DNA from: Daphnia carinata
Lineage: Eukaryota; Arthropoda; Branchiopoda; Diplostraca; Daphniidae
Length of the DNA: 64,000 bases
Reading direction: 5' to 3'
Assembly: GCF_022539665.2 (NCBI RefSeq)
Contig: NC_081333.1
Coordinates: 11,158,971 to 11,222,970, forward strand
A program made the position numbers and the translations under genes. Of this stretch, positions 1-11,536 are shown piece by piece (positions within the stretch are counted from its first letter, which is position 1; every line of letters starts with the position of its first letter). Below the pieces are notes generated by a model. It made no database searches and was not told the origin of the DNA. It saw nothing but the letters and a program-made list of their open reading frames with translations.

Positions 1-620
1 TTTTGGCGTCACTCCATGTGACCGACTATAAGAACCTTGGTCGCGGTGCTGGCTATGGAATTTTCCCTGTATCGACAAACGTAAACTGAACGGTTCCGTA
101 ATTCGCTTGTGGTGGAATTGTGTGATTTTTCACATTTACCCCTAAAATTCAAACCATTCGTTGCCGTGGCAGTTCTGATACTACTAAAGTGATTATTCAC
201 GCTGGATTGCAATACGACGAACGTACGTAGTAGTACACAAGAGCTTCGAAAAACAACCTAATCAAAGTTGGATTGCTTAGTATGAAAAACACAACCCAAC
301 CCAATCCAACAGAATTCATCTGGGGTCTCTTCTGTCGTAGTGAGTACATTAATTATACGTATTTTAATTTTGTTTGTAATGAAAGGGAAAACATGGAGCG
401 TGTTTCCCAGTTGAACTAGGAATTCCGAAAAAATCACAGTGAACTTAAGATGAGATACTGTTAGAGAGCCTTACGTTTACATCTGGTGTAATTCTGAAAT
501 AGGTAATCAAAGACAAGCGTTGCTATCGCAATTATTAATTGTTTTTACCATTCTAATGTGACGGATGTAGTTCAATATCATTGTATCGTAAACTTGTAAA
601 GAAACAAACAAAAGGTAAAA
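1..620. other. Downstream flank of DPP3, no gene seen
   Basis: AT-rich sequence beyond the DPP3 stop codon. Only short ORFs without recognisable domains occur on either strand. It probably holds the DPP3 3' untranslated region and the edge of a neighbouring gene outside the window. Confidence 0.5.
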
Positions 621-3482
621 TTAAGAAAAGAATGGTTCATCTTTATGCCACAATTCTTCGAGTGCTTGATGAACAACGGAACTAGTTTCGAAACGTTCAT
701 TCCAGGACTGGATCATTCCTGAAACATTTGCACTATATTCCAATAGCCGAACAGCCTCTCCTGGAAAGTTAACACAAAAAACGTCAATTTTTAACATCTT
801 TTCAGTTAATAGGATTTTTCCCCCTACCTTCCAGACAAGTGTTAGACTGAACGAAAATCTTCCTGGGTTGCTTCTTTTCGAGGATAAGCGATCTCCACTC
901 AGCAAATGGATAAGGACCCGTTGAAGATACTTCTGAGTATTTGGCATACATAGCTCGAGCAGCTTCCAAATTGCCAGTCGACTTATAAATCTTCAACATA
1001 CACAAAGTTGTGTTAGAAAATAGAAAAAAAAAATCTAACGAAAATCAAATAGATTACTTGTAGTTTTCGCAGGAAATTGCCAATGGCTTCTTTTCCAACG
1101 GTGCCGATTTTTGTCCTGTCGAGCGAAAGCAAGAAATCATCTCTGCCGTCACTTCCGATTACTTTGGCAACTTTTACCAAACCCTGGCCTGCTTCCAAAA
1201 GTACTTGGAGGATAACGTATCGCGCTTGGGAATGAGCCTGTAACGTTCAAGAGTGACAAACGAAAACAGCGAGTGAAAAATTTTCTATAAAGCAGACCTG
1301 CATCCATGATTGTGTTTTGGGATTGTAAAATTCCATGGCTCTTGTTGACCCATTCAACAGTAGACTAAGCCAGTTCACGTAAATAATATCTTGTGCCTTA
1401 TCACCTTCGTGACCAAAAATCCTAGAGGGAAAAAAAAGTGTTAATATTTTAGTGAAATCGAGTTTTCGGAAACAGTTACTTGAGGACGTCTTCGTTGAGA
1501 GACAAATAGAGACCGACACATTCTGCGCGGCATTCTTCATACGATGACGAAATGGTGGAAAACTTAGAATCGTATGTTTCTCCCTCTTCATACCAAGACA
1601 ACTATAACACATCCCGAAACAGTATGGTAAGAAGAACAAGATTGGACAAGTCTTTTAACGTATACCTTCTCATCGCCCAACGATGCTTTAACGCTCTCCA
1701 TGTCGAAGTTGTAGGTACCGTCAGGGTTTTGACGAAATAGCTTACCACTACCGTGACCCAATAATTCGTGCAAACCTACTTGCAGCTCAAACGATTCGGT
1801 GTTGTGGCTGATCAGCAACTTCTTATCTTCCTCCGAAATGAAGAAAATATTGGGATCTTTGTAAGAGGCAGGAATCACGTTACCCAATGAAACATTTTTG
1901 AACCCTTCGTCCTGGCGAATTTCACCGTCTAAAAGAACACTAGGTAAATACGCGAACAGATAGCTTAACAAAACAAATAAATAATCTTTACAGTTTGGAA
2001 TGTTAATCCCAGCTGGAATGCCACTGCCACTAAAAGTAAGTACATCCAGAGATGTGAAATCTGGTTTCAGATATTTGTCGGTCTCCAACGTCGACGGCCA
2101 TGGAAGTAGTGGCAAGAAGTTCTCGGCACCAGCCACTAACGTTCCGAACTTGGCAGACATTACTTTGTTGACAACTGCAACAAAACCTTCAAATTCACCA
2201 CGCATACCCGCCGGATCACGGTAAGTTTCAATAAAACCGATGTATCTACACAAATGGATTACATAAGAAAAATTTCCTGCTTAAGCTTTAAAATTGCAAA
2301 GTTTTACGTTTCAATTACTGGTCCTTTGTTTTGAACCCAATGACGCGATCCATTTTTATGATCAGTCAGTGAACCCGTGGTAAACGACTTGATGTATTCC
2401 GTTAGCATAGCAACTTCAACGTCGTTCGAAGCATAGCTCTAGGGGAATTGTTAGCAAATGAAATAAATACCATAGAAACGAACACAATTACAGAAAGGCA
2501 AAATACCTTAGCTTTTTCTAGCTCTTCAACAACTAGTTTCAATAGTGGAGAATAATCTCCGCGTGTCACGCAGAACTGATAACCTTCGAATGTTTCTGGC
2601 TCGCGTGTAATACCGTCCATAGATCCAGTTTCAACGGAGGCCAAACGGATCTAATGGTAATAATAAATCTCGTGCGAAATGCGAGAGCCACAATCGGATT
2701 TTACCTCGTATTTTGTTACACCATTTGCTTCGGTTTTAACTACGCGGTTATTATAACCTTCCATTTGGATTGACTTGAAATAGCGGCTAACAATATCGGC
2801 ATCTTCACTTGTGCAATTAGACGAGAAGTATGTTGTAGTTCCTTTATCACCAAGGCCAAGATGGCACTTCTTGGGGCTCAAATCATAGACCAAATCTTTG
2901 ATACGGTTCCACACCTTGATCAAATCTGTATTCTTCTGGAAAGCTTTTGTGGCAAGTAAAAATTTCTCAAGCTTATCGGCAGCAAGATTTGGAATTATTT
3001 TTGAATCTCCAAAGCTTTTGTAATTTCCCATGTTTGCATACACACCACAGGTGAATACAAGAATAGCCTAAATATAAAAAATTTAGTTTTTAAATCATAA
3101 CACTGTTATAGGCTGCACTGAATGTACAAATTTACCTGGAACTCATCTTCTGACAATCCATTAACTTCCAAGGCTTGTTTCTTGAGATCATCAATGATAT
3201 CATTCTCAAAGACTTGATGAAGAATAGAGAACATGGAACCAGCTTCAATGGATGTCTGCACACAGAACATGTTTATAGTGTAAGAACATTAAATTTAGCT
3301 AGATCACAACATTTACTAACCTGAATCAAAACTACCAATCCACCGTACCATGAAGCCTTGCTCAAATGGTGCGCATAAGCTTTCTCTTTAGCACTTAAAT
3401 TTGTAAAAGCAGTACCACATTCAAGGGGAACCACAGGCTGCTCATTTGGAAGAATGAAATCCTTAACAGCTACTTCAGACAT
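621..3482 (-). CDS. DPP3: Dipeptidyl peptidase 3 (DPP III)
   Basis: Cytosolic zinc exopeptidase of family M49 that removes N-terminal dipeptides from short peptides. Twelve exons read on the minus strand: 3482-3321, 3255-3136, 3067-2705, 2650-2507, 2438-2308, 2245-1992, 1928-1666, 1583-1480, 1421-1298, 1237-1058, 990-828 and 760-621. They sum to 2148 nt (715 aa), close to the family length of about 730. The zinc-binding HELLGH motif lies near residue 445 and the second zinc motif EECRAE in exon 1583-1480; both are intact. All introns are 52-80 nt GT-AG. The start is MSEVAVKDF at 3482, but the exon is open upstream of it, so a longer N-terminus is possible (see the leader exon at 3596-3750). 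The gene is transcribed divergently from TRMT1. Identification is secure. Confidence 0.96.
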
Positions 3483-3595
3483 CTTAATAGAGAACTGCCT
3501 GGCTTGTTGAGAAAATCTGCAAGGGGAAAGTAAACATTGTCATTGCTTGACAAAACGCACACAAAGTTAGAATGCAAGCCAGAACAATAATTAAC

Positions 3596-3750
3596 CCGCC
3601 AAAGGAACCAGAGTGATTTTTCATAAGTAAGTTGGAAAGCTCAAAAGTTCCGCGGGAATTGAATTTACGCCCCTTACATTCAGGTATCAATCGACCAGAC
3701 AAGGGGCGAATCCGAAGCACATTCCTCGAAATATTAAACATGACGTACAA
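3596..3750 (-). CDS. Candidate alternative 5' exon of DPP3 with a presequence-like leader
   Basis: The minus strand is open from an ATG at 3750 and encodes a leader rich in Arg, Ser and Asn with almost no acidic residues (SRNVLRIRPLSGRL). A GT donor after 3596 and the ttgcag acceptor before 3516 would define a 79-nt intron, typical of this locus. They join in frame into 3516-3483 ([11 protein letters not shown]) and then the usual MSEVAV start. The composition resembles a mitochondrial targeting presequence, so this could give a mitochondrial DPP3 isoform. The donor (GCGG/gttaat) is not strong, and the stretch may simply be 5' untranslated sequence. Confidence 0.35.
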
Positions 3751-4180
3751 GTTTTTAGTAAAAACAAAAAAAACAAACCAAAGTTACGGAACAAATGAAG
3801 TGGGACAGCTAGTTACGGCGACCGGCAGGATGACAATTGCTATTTCGTAAGTGCTAGCACATCGTTGTCGACAGTGATGTTAACGTGATTGTGGCATACC
3901 GGAAAACCGTATTTTAGCGACATCGCACATTTGTGCACGTGATAAATATGAACAAACACCTGTTGATGTGGAAAAATTTCTGTTTTCATTCTTTTTTTAG
4001 CTCTTGACGCTGATTGTTTTTGTTTGTAAACATTTTTTGTTCGTTCACCAAGTTCACTTGCTATTCTCTAGCACAACAAAAGGAATGGCAATGTTGCTTA
4101 GTTTGTTGGTTACTTCTGCTATACTTCAAATACCTTGATTATCCACGTGTGGTTTCTCCGTCTTTTTCGAAGGAATCACG
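3751..4180. promoter_or_regulatory. Bidirectional promoter region between DPP3 and TRMT1
   Basis: About 430 bp separate the divergent start codons. CACGTG E-box-like hexamers are visible near 3937 and 4143. No TATA box stands out at a convincing distance. Assignment rests on gene geometry; transcription start sites are not visible. Confidence 0.45.
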
Positions 4181-6201
4181 ATGGCTGAAACCGGTAGGGA
4201 AAATATACCTGGCCAGCCTTCAGATGTTCTTTCGCATCCGATAGCTACGATAGAACCACTAGAAAATAGCAACAGTTTAATAGAACAGAAAGAGAAAGAT
4301 GCCAAGAATCAGGGAACCATTATAACAGAAGGAAAAGCACAGGTTCACTATGCTGGATCTGAAGATAATGTTTTCTATAATCCTGTTCAGGAATTTAATC
4401 GTGATCTCAGGTAAAAATCACTAAAGAAATATTAGAAGGTTTCTTAATAAAACATTATTTATACATAAAAGCATTGCAGTACTGAGAGAATTTGCCTTGA
4501 ACCACATCAAAGAACGAGATAAAAGTTTTGTTGGTGAAACATTTCTTAAACCAGGAGAAAGCTATGAGGTATAGAAAAATATTTCATATTATTATTATAT
4601 TTGATTTTATACTGTATACTTTTAATAGCATGGCCTGAATGTCCTTGAAGCCTTGTCTGCCTCTGGTCTGAGATCAATAAGATATGCAAAAGAAGTTGGA
4701 GGTCTAAAAAATATCCTAGCCAATGATTTGTCATCCTCTGCTGTTGAGAGCATAAAAACAAACAGCCAAATGAATGAAGTATCTCACTTGATCACTCCTA
4801 ATGAAGGAGATGCATCGTTAGTAAAGTTTATACCTTTTTAGTCAAGTTTTATTTATCTCCTCATTTTGGTTAGCAAAGGATCTTGATGTATCAACACAAA
4901 CACAAAAAAATCTTTCATTGTGTTGATATCGATCCTTATGGATCGCCTTCACCATTTATTGATGCTGCTGTCCAGTGTGTGACCGATGGAGGCCTTCTCA
5001 TGGTTACTGCCACTGACATGGTATTTACCTTTTATTCCACTTTTGGTATCGTTTCATAACATGACAAAAGTATTGTCTTAGGCCATTCTTTGCGGCAATG
5101 TTCCTGAAACATGTTTCGCTAAATATGCAAGCGTTTCCATTAAAACCAAAGCTTGCCATGAAATGGTAATATTTCCTTCAATGGCAAATTTTTGGTATCG
5201 CTTACGGATGATTTTTTATTTCAGGCTTTGCGAATTATTCTTCAATTCCTACAGACTACGGCTGCCAGATACGGACGCTATATTCGTCCACTTCTTTCTG
5301 TTTCTGTTGACTTCTATGTGCGTCTCTTCGTCGTGGTGCAGACTGGGAAAAATGAATGTAAATCGGCGGCTAGTAAATTGTCAATGGTAATGTTTGTTAA
5401 GCTAAAAAAAAAACAAGAAGATGCATACAAATACCTTTTTATTTTTCCCAGGTGTATCAATGTGTTGGCTGTCATAATTTGACATGGCAACCTCTTATGA
5501 AAAGCGCGGAAAAGAGATATTCACGGGCCCATGGACCCCCAACAGATACAAAATGTGAATACTGCCATTCCCGCTTAAATTTTGGTGGCCCTCTTTATTC
5601 CCAGCCAATCCACGACTTGGAGTTTGTTCAGTCTTTGCTTACCAGTTTGGATAATCCCGAGCTCGGAGAATTGAAAACAGAGAAACGCATCCGCGGTATA
5701 TTAAGCGTAATCTCTGAAGAACTGCCAAACTGTCCTTTGTACTTGAGCCTTGATGCAACGGCTTCAACACTAAAATTAAGCGTCCCTTCTTTAGTTATGT
5801 TTCGATCAGCAATACTGAATGCCGGATACAATGTGTCTCTCTCCCACTGCTACCCCCTCTCCATTAAAACAGACGCTCCTATGTCAGTCATATGGGACTT
5901 GTTTCAAGGTACGTTCTTGTTTCCGTTTAAGTAATCAAAATCAATGGACAGTTGTACGTACTGTAATTTGCATACAGGTTTCGCAAAGAAACAGCATCCT
6001 GATAAAGTTTGGCCACGGCCCTTGGGAGATAAAGCCTCTCCTACTCCGGCTGATTACATCCTGAGCCGGCTTGTCGCAGTCGAAGCTGATTTCACAACTC
6101 ACCCCAAAGGAAACCCGTCTTCAAGAATGCAAAAACTTGTAAGGTTTCAAGAGAACCCGGAAAAGAATTGGGGACCGAAATGCAGAGCGAAAGCCAAGTA
6201 A
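4181..6201 (+). CDS. TRMT1: tRNA (guanine26-N2)-dimethyltransferase
   Basis: SAM-dependent enzyme that makes N2,N2-dimethylguanosine at position 26 of tRNAs. Eight exons: 4181-4410, 4472-4568, 4629-4816, 4879-5020, 5082-5165, 5225-5386, 5452-5908 and 5978-6201 (1584 nt, 527 aa). Family signatures include [15 protein letters not shown] across exons 1-2, the SAM motif [13 protein letters not shown] in exon 3, the catalytic-region motif [11 protein letters not shown] in exon 4, and a CxxC pair with a later CEYCH in exon 7. The protein ends soon after the catalytic fold. It lacks the C-terminal CCCH zinc finger of vertebrate TRMT1, so it is closer in length to yeast Trm1. AATAAA-like signals follow near 6336 and 6406. 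Confidence 0.95.
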
Positions 6202-6967
6202 CCCGTGGTGTTATTCAAATATATAATTGTAGATTGTTCACGCCTTGGTTTTTATATTTTAGCGTTAGGCGGAACAAAGCGGATCGCCAATCGGAGAAAA
6301 AGAAACCACGTTTGGACGTTGACTGTAATACCGAAAAATAAAAACGAGAGTATTTGGATTTTGTGAATTATGACTGTAAGACCCTGCACGTTTGTGTTGA
6401 CGACAATAAAATTGAATACCGAAAAAGATGTTGCCTGCCACAGCTGCGAATTTAAAGCTGCCATTTGGAATGAGGTATGTTGTGTGTTTGCAAAATAATA
6501 ACAATTTTTTTTTTATTAGGTTTATTCTAGACTTCGACGTGATCAAGCAAGTGTGCATATTTATGGAAAATGTTTGCTGGTCAATGTAATTTTGAATGGT
6601 GAGATGGTCGTCATCTGGGAAAACGAACTTTAATGGTATTATACTATTGCAAATGGAGATTCTGAAGAGAGCAGAGAAAACGGAAAGAATGAAAAGTTTC
6701 AAGAGAACCCAAAGTTTCCAGGAAAAATTAACCTTATCCAAACCATGGCACAATAGAAGTCCATCAGTAAAAAGAAACTGGTAAAAAGTTATAGGAATTA
6801 ATATTGTGCAGTGCTACGTATCTGCTAAACTTTAAATTCAATGAAATTAATTTACAGTAACAGTGTTTATACACCGAAATAATCATTAAACATTTTTGTG
6901 TGTTTTTCTTTTTAGAATCGCCGTTGGAAGAGTCAATGTTTACACTGTCTGGTGTGATGTAATTCGT
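6202..6967. other. Intergenic, TRMT1 3' flank to gene A 3' flank
   Basis: Convergent 3' ends meet here. Plus-strand AATAAA occurs near 6336 and 6406. Minus-strand AATAAA hexamers near 6512-6525 could serve gene A. A 162-codon minus-strand ORF (6265-6753) has no recognisable domain and low-complexity composition, and is not called. Confidence 0.5.
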
Positions 6968-8946
6968 TTAATGCGATAGACGAGGACAACTTGAGTAAAG
7001 TTCGGTGCAGTTCGCGCCTGAGCGGCCCATCATCGCCGCATCCATGTAGGAAGTGAATCCGCCGACATGACGCGTATGCAACAGATAGCTTAAAGGCAAA
7101 CTAGGTGAAACAAATGGTGAGATAAGACTTAAAACTAAATTAAATCTTTTTTAAAACCTGGATAACGAAACAGCCCATCCTGCTTGTCCTGGCGCGGACA
7201 TAGCCAGCCGGTTCATGCGGCACAAAGTTTCCTGAGTGCAGATGGTATTTTCAAGAACTGTGTCTTGCTCCCATAATTCGTGAACCATACTCAACCAAGT
7301 CGGACCGTCCAGCAGCACTGTAATGAAAAATTGGAACCATTTAAATGTATTCCCAAGCAATGCACACAATCAGATGATGCTGGGATTTACGAACAAAGAT
7401 TTGGCGATGGCCCTAAAAGATTTACCATCAGAGAGATCATTATCGTCCATACTACGCGCTGCTGCAAGCGTGGTCGATCTGATGTAGAGAAAGAAGCCGA
7501 GGAGACCCAAAAGTCCCACCAAAAGGATGGGCAAAAGTTTGTTCTTACAACATTCGTCATATCCACTGTACCCGTAACTACTTCCACCCCCGTAACCGCC
7601 GCCATAACCACCTCCTCCGCCATAGCTACTTCCTCCGCCATAACCACCTCCTCCGCCATAACCACCTCCTCCTCCTCCTCCCCCACCCCCACCTTTTTGA
7701 CCACCGTCATCATCGTCGTCATCTCTATTTTTCGGGATGTATTTGGTAGTACCACGATCAAGAGACTCATCTAATCCCGGAATAGATCCGTGCGATTCGC
7801 CATAGTGTACCTTACCAGGAAATCTGTTCGCCTTAGGATTCTCATTCATGTCATAACCAGTCATTGTTTGGTAAGAATCTTTATCTCTGTATCGATTGTT
7901 AAGCCGATTTTGATCATATCTTGAATACCGATCTTCTTCGTAAGTATCATCGCGGCTAGTAAATGACTTTGTATCAAACAAGCCAGCAGGTTCACCAATG
8001 GCACGAGCCGACGACTCTTTGCTTTTGGTACCACCAGCTTTGGGGTTGACATTGGTACTGTGCAATTTGACTTCCTCAACTTCTGCGTAATCCGGACCGG
8101 AACCGTACGCTTCATCATAGTTCTCATCCGGGTAGAAAACGTCAAACGAGTCCCATCCGCCAGGTGCTGCGTTATAACAATTAACTGTGGTGTCAAGGTT
8201 TACTACCTGTCAAGCGTACGTATATTTTGTTATTAAATTACCCCACGTTTCAAATTGTCAATCTGTCGTTACAATGTTATCCGGAAAGCCTCAAGACGTC
8301 TTAAATTATACCACCAGATCGAGTGGGTAGTATCCAGAAGCTTTCGGATAACAGTGTTGATACAAGATTGACAATTCTTTTCTAAACATACCTGAGGTGA
8401 TTCCTCCTCCGATGAACTGTGATATCTTCTGTTACTAATGGACGTTTTTTTACCGTTCTCTGATGTTTCATCAGCATTACGGCGATTACTATTAACCCGA
8501 CGGGTTTTTAACCTAGTACTTCTAATGGCACGAGATAGCGACTCTTCAGGAGCATCGGTCCACTCATAATCATCTACTGATATGGTCGCTGTTCGGAGAC
8601 CCAGGATCCGCGGATCGCTTAAAATGCGTTTGGCCATTTTGCTGACTACTTTGAGAACGTCTCCTTGGACGCAATCTCCATTCAGGCAATAATCGGCAAA
8701 CTCACTACGCGCCATTCTGAAATGCCGGCTGTTGATTTCGTTGCCGGTGCCGATGTCTGACATAGCAAGGAAATCGCCACTTTCAGGATGGTCGTTTGCT
8801 GAAAGACTAATATCAGCTGACGACCTGGAAGTGGTCGTTAAACCGTTGGTCACGACCAACGTCCGAGCGGAAAGCATAACGACTAGAACAGCAGCCACGC
8901 ACTTGCGCTTTCTATAGTGGGATGGCACTGTCGACGGTCGAGACAT
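6968..8946 (-). CDS. Gly/Tyr-rich single-pass membrane protein, gene A (with C-terminal constant exons)
   Basis: Four exons on the minus strand: 8946-8392, 8206-7426, 7317-7158 and 7100-6968 (1629 nt, 542 aa). Exon 1 begins with a basic N-terminus and a hydrophobic segment (signal peptide or anchor) and contains dibasic clusters near its end. Exon 2 carries an acidic DDDDDD run, a low-complexity GGGGYGGGSSYGG tract, then ECCKNK followed by a membrane segment (LLPILLVGLLGLLGFFLYI). Exons 3-4 encode a Cys-containing C-terminal module: DGPTWLSMVHELW, TLCRMNRLA, LSYLLHTRHVGGF and MGRSGANCTELYSSC. The module recurs in gene D. The body-to-module junction is phase 1. I do not recognise the family by name; a cuticle or extracellular-matrix role would be speculation. 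Confidence 0.8.
8262..8372. repeat. Inverted repeat (hairpin) inside gene A intron 1
   Basis: About 30 bp ending in TTATCCGGAAAGC is repeated in inverse orientation, beginning GCTTTCGGATAA, with about 45 bp between. The flanks also match imperfectly (CAATCTGTCG versus CAATCTTGTA). It lies within the 185-nt intron, which is longer than most introns here. It could be a MITE remnant or a splicing-related hairpin. Confidence 0.6.
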
Positions 8947-9804
8947 GCCAACGAATCAATTCAAAAGGTAACTAAAAAAATCACTTTGATATCAAAAATC
9001 AGATGATGCTAGAAGCACCTGTACTTGATTAAGATAGAGGCTTCTTAAGAATTAAAGCAATAGCTAATTGATAATCACTATTTAATTTAGCGAATGGGAA
9101 GAACTAATGTCGACCGCCCAATGAAGCAGCTCAATCTCAACTGATAGCACTAGTAACTGAAAAATAGACGAAGCGTTGAGAATTGAAAGAGGATGGTGGG
9201 CAGTCGGTAATTTTCGACAGGGTACGCCTCCGAGTCTAGGAGGCGTTCCACGACACGAAGGAGAAGTTTTTTTGCCAGCCTCCGGAACAAGGTCGATGAC
9301 CACGATTCACGACTGAACTTATCACCCGATCATAACACAATGGGCTTAACTATCCAAGATTAAACGGCCCTTGCCGAAGGACTTCAGTTGATTGCATTCT
9401 ATCGTGCAGGTATACAAAAAATTTAAATAGGCAGCCGTTAGTTATTTTCCGCTCAATCAAGGCAAGGTAGTTTGCCGTCAATTTTCACGGTGAAAACTTC
9501 ATATAATTTACGTCCTTATTACGTTTCTCAAAACAAATCAAGAGAAGACCTTCGTACGTTACAAACTCTTAGGCGTTAAGAAAACTATGCAAAAAGATGA
9601 ACGTAAATTTCATTTTTCCACATTTTAAATTAAATAATTAATATAAAATCTGTTTTAGACGTACCGGTTACAATACCACAGCCTACCTGCAACAAAATGT
9701 GCAACACGACGCGGAAATAGTTATTCTAAGCGAGACGAAATGGTTGGTCTTTTAACACAATTTTTACTTACTGTAGGCTCATAGCATCTATTTACATTTA
9801 CTAT
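8947..9804. other. Intergenic between genes A and B, no exon seen
   Basis: I scanned the minus strand for the C-terminal module (PTW, ELW, LCRMNRLA coding patterns) that gene B would need after its donor and found none. Small ORFs lack domains. The region should contain the gene A promoter. Confidence 0.5.
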
Positions 9805-10347
9805 CTAGCCAAATATGTATTGGGCAACTGAATCTGTAATCATACCTATGTCCTGATGGGAGAGGAGCTCTTCAAGACTTAAAAGATCATTGGCCATCGA
9901 TCGCTTTCGACGGACTGCTGCCTTCGTAGTACTTAGCAACTGGATGAGGAAGAGGAACAGGAGACCAAGAGCAATGAGAGAGAGCAATCCCAAGTAATCA
10001 TGCTTTTCACAGCACATCTCGGAGCCATAACCTCCTCCGCCATAACTCCCTCCACCATAACCACCTCCGCTATAACCCCCTCCGCCATAACCATAATCAT
10101 ATCGATCTCTTCTGGGAATGGCGCGAGATGAAGTGATCCATTCAGTTCTTAACATATCAGTTGAGCGTCTGATACGGAGATCGCTTCGCAAAATCCCCAT
10201 TAGTGGACGGACAAAAGTCAACATTCGTTTCAGTTCGTACTCGGAATCCAATGGTTCTTGGTCGTTGGCACCGACCAAATAACTCAATGGATCCATGACC
10301 AGTAAGATACAACTTCCGAGTTTAATATAGGTGCTGACTATTACCAT
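9805..10347 (-). CDS. Gly/Tyr-rich membrane protein, gene B (body exon)
   Basis: Single body exon of 180 codons if read through. The order is a hydrophobic N-terminus (signal peptide), the conserved ELKRMLTFVRPLMGILRSD block, an Arg-rich segment, a GGYGGG tract, a CCEKHDYLG signature, a membrane segment (LLSLIALGLLFLFLIQLL) and a basic cytoplasmic-type tail (RRKRS). A phase-1 donor (HQDI, ATAG/gtatgat) lies at about 9846, at the same relative position as the spliced donors of A and D. Without splicing the ORF ends 13 codons later. No acceptor exon with the C-terminal module lies before gene A. Either it terminates here, or it splices to the gene A constant exons. Confidence 0.7.
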   Translation of the reverse strand: MVIVSTYIKLGSCILLVMDPLSYLVGANDQEPLDSEYELKRMLTFVRPLMGILRSDLRIRRSTDMLRTEWITSSRAIPRRDRYDYGYGGGGYSGGGYGGGSYGGGGYGSEMCCEKHDYLGLLSLIALGLLFLFLIQLLSTTKAAVRRKRSMANDLLSLEELLSHQDIGMITDSVAQYIFG

Positions 10348-10963
10348 TATTAGGTGCTATTAATTAGAGGAACACTATCACTCAACCGTTGGCAAGGCAA
10401 AAATCGGAGAATAAATGTCAAAGATCGGACACTAGCAATAGAGAATTCAGTTCACCAAAGAATGGAGATAAAACAAGGTACGAATTTCTTTCAAACGACA
10501 AGAAGGTTTTAACAAGTTACCTCTGCGACTTTCGGGAGTGAAATGTAAAAATAAAGCTCCTCCCATCTCTTATTCGTTAAAACTCCGCCTCCGGATTAAT
10601 CCGGCCCTTAAGGGTAGAATTATTTTGCTCCAACCCCGCTGTGTGGGACAGCCCCAATAGGCACCTGGACGACGTAATCAAAATAATGCTAGCAAAAACA
10701 ACGTCTGATATGTTTTTGCCCGCGTTTTTGTGTTTCCTCGAAACAATTCAACTGCGAAAAGTTCGAAGAGAAGTTTATAATTGAATCGGAATTTGAAATA
10801 CTTTAACCCCCAACTCTCGCAGGTGAATTACCTAAAGGACGAAGTAAATCAAGGGAAATAATTGACACAGAGGTAAAAACGTTTGATTCGTTACTAAGAT
10901 TAAGCATAATCAACTAACGCTTACGATTGAATTGATAGAACGAAGTTAACAGCAGCAAATGAA
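10348..10963. other. Intergenic between genes B and C
   Basis: No exon, RNA gene or minus-strand AATAAA was seen. It contains AATTCAGTTCAC at 10444-10455, about 97 bp upstream of the gene B start. The identical 12-mer lies upstream of gene E. Confidence 0.5.
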
Positions 10964-11536
10964 TTATTTACTATACGCAATTGCCTTACCACTATTATAA
11001 TCGTTCGAGCGGATCCATCTGTCCTCATCGATGCCTCTCTCCGCAGATCGTTTATTGCTTCGACGGCCAACTGGTTTACGGGCAATGGCAACTAGATAAA
11101 GCAAGAGACCAGCCAGAGCGAGAAGAGCCAATATAGGAAGAAGATCATCTTTTTTATCACAGCAACCGTAACTTCCACCTCCACCACCGTAGCCGTAGCT
11201 GTAGCCATCTCGATCGTAATCGTTACGATGAAATCTATTGCGATCGCGATTGATGTCACCGTAGCGTAGACCGTAGTAGTCTTCTCTGTTAGATCGAGCT
11301 GAGCGGGTGGAATGTCCACTTCGATTGATGGTCCGATCAGTCCTCAGGATGGCCATCAATGGCGTGACGAACTTCAACATCCACTTTAATTCACGTTCAG
11401 ATTCTAGTACCGAATCAACAATCGCTTCCGGCAGGTCATCGACCTCTTCCGCGCCTGCCACCCCATTGTAGGGGTTAGTGTAGCAAGATACTAGAAACGA
11501 AGCTAATGCCGTCAAAACACACACCGATTTCTTCAT
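10964..11536 (-). CDS. Gly/Tyr-rich membrane protein, gene C (body exon)
   Basis: 190 codons if read through. It has a signal peptide (KKSVCVLTALASFLVSC), an acidic propeptide-like region, the block ERELKWMLKFVTPLMAILRTD, an Arg/Asp/Tyr-rich segment, a short GYGGGGGSYG tract, CCDKKDDLL, and a membrane segment (LPILALLALAGLLLYLVAI) followed by a basic tail. A strong phase-1 donor (AATAGTG/gtaagg) sits about 25 nt before the stop. The CCDKKDDLLPILALLALxxLLLYL stretch is nearly identical to that of gene D, which points to recent duplication. No local C-terminal exon was found. Confidence 0.72.
   Translation of the reverse strand: MKKSVCVLTALASFLVSCYTNPYNGVAGAEEVDDLPEAIVDSVLESERELKWMLKFVTPLMAILRTDRTINRSGHSTRSARSNREDYYGLRYGDINRDRNRFHRNDYDRDGYSYGYGGGGGSYGCCDKKDDLLPILALLALAGLLLYLVAIARKPVGRRSNKRSAERGIDEDRWIRSNDYNSGKAIAYSK

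Noticed and set aside
6265-6753. 162-codon minus-strand ORF between TRMT1 and gene A
   Set aside because: Hydrophobic, low-complexity product of AT-rich 3' flank; no domain, no splice context.
7280-7774. 164-codon plus-strand ORF with Thr/Ser runs
   Set aside because: Antisense of the Gly/Tyr tract and membrane segment of gene A.
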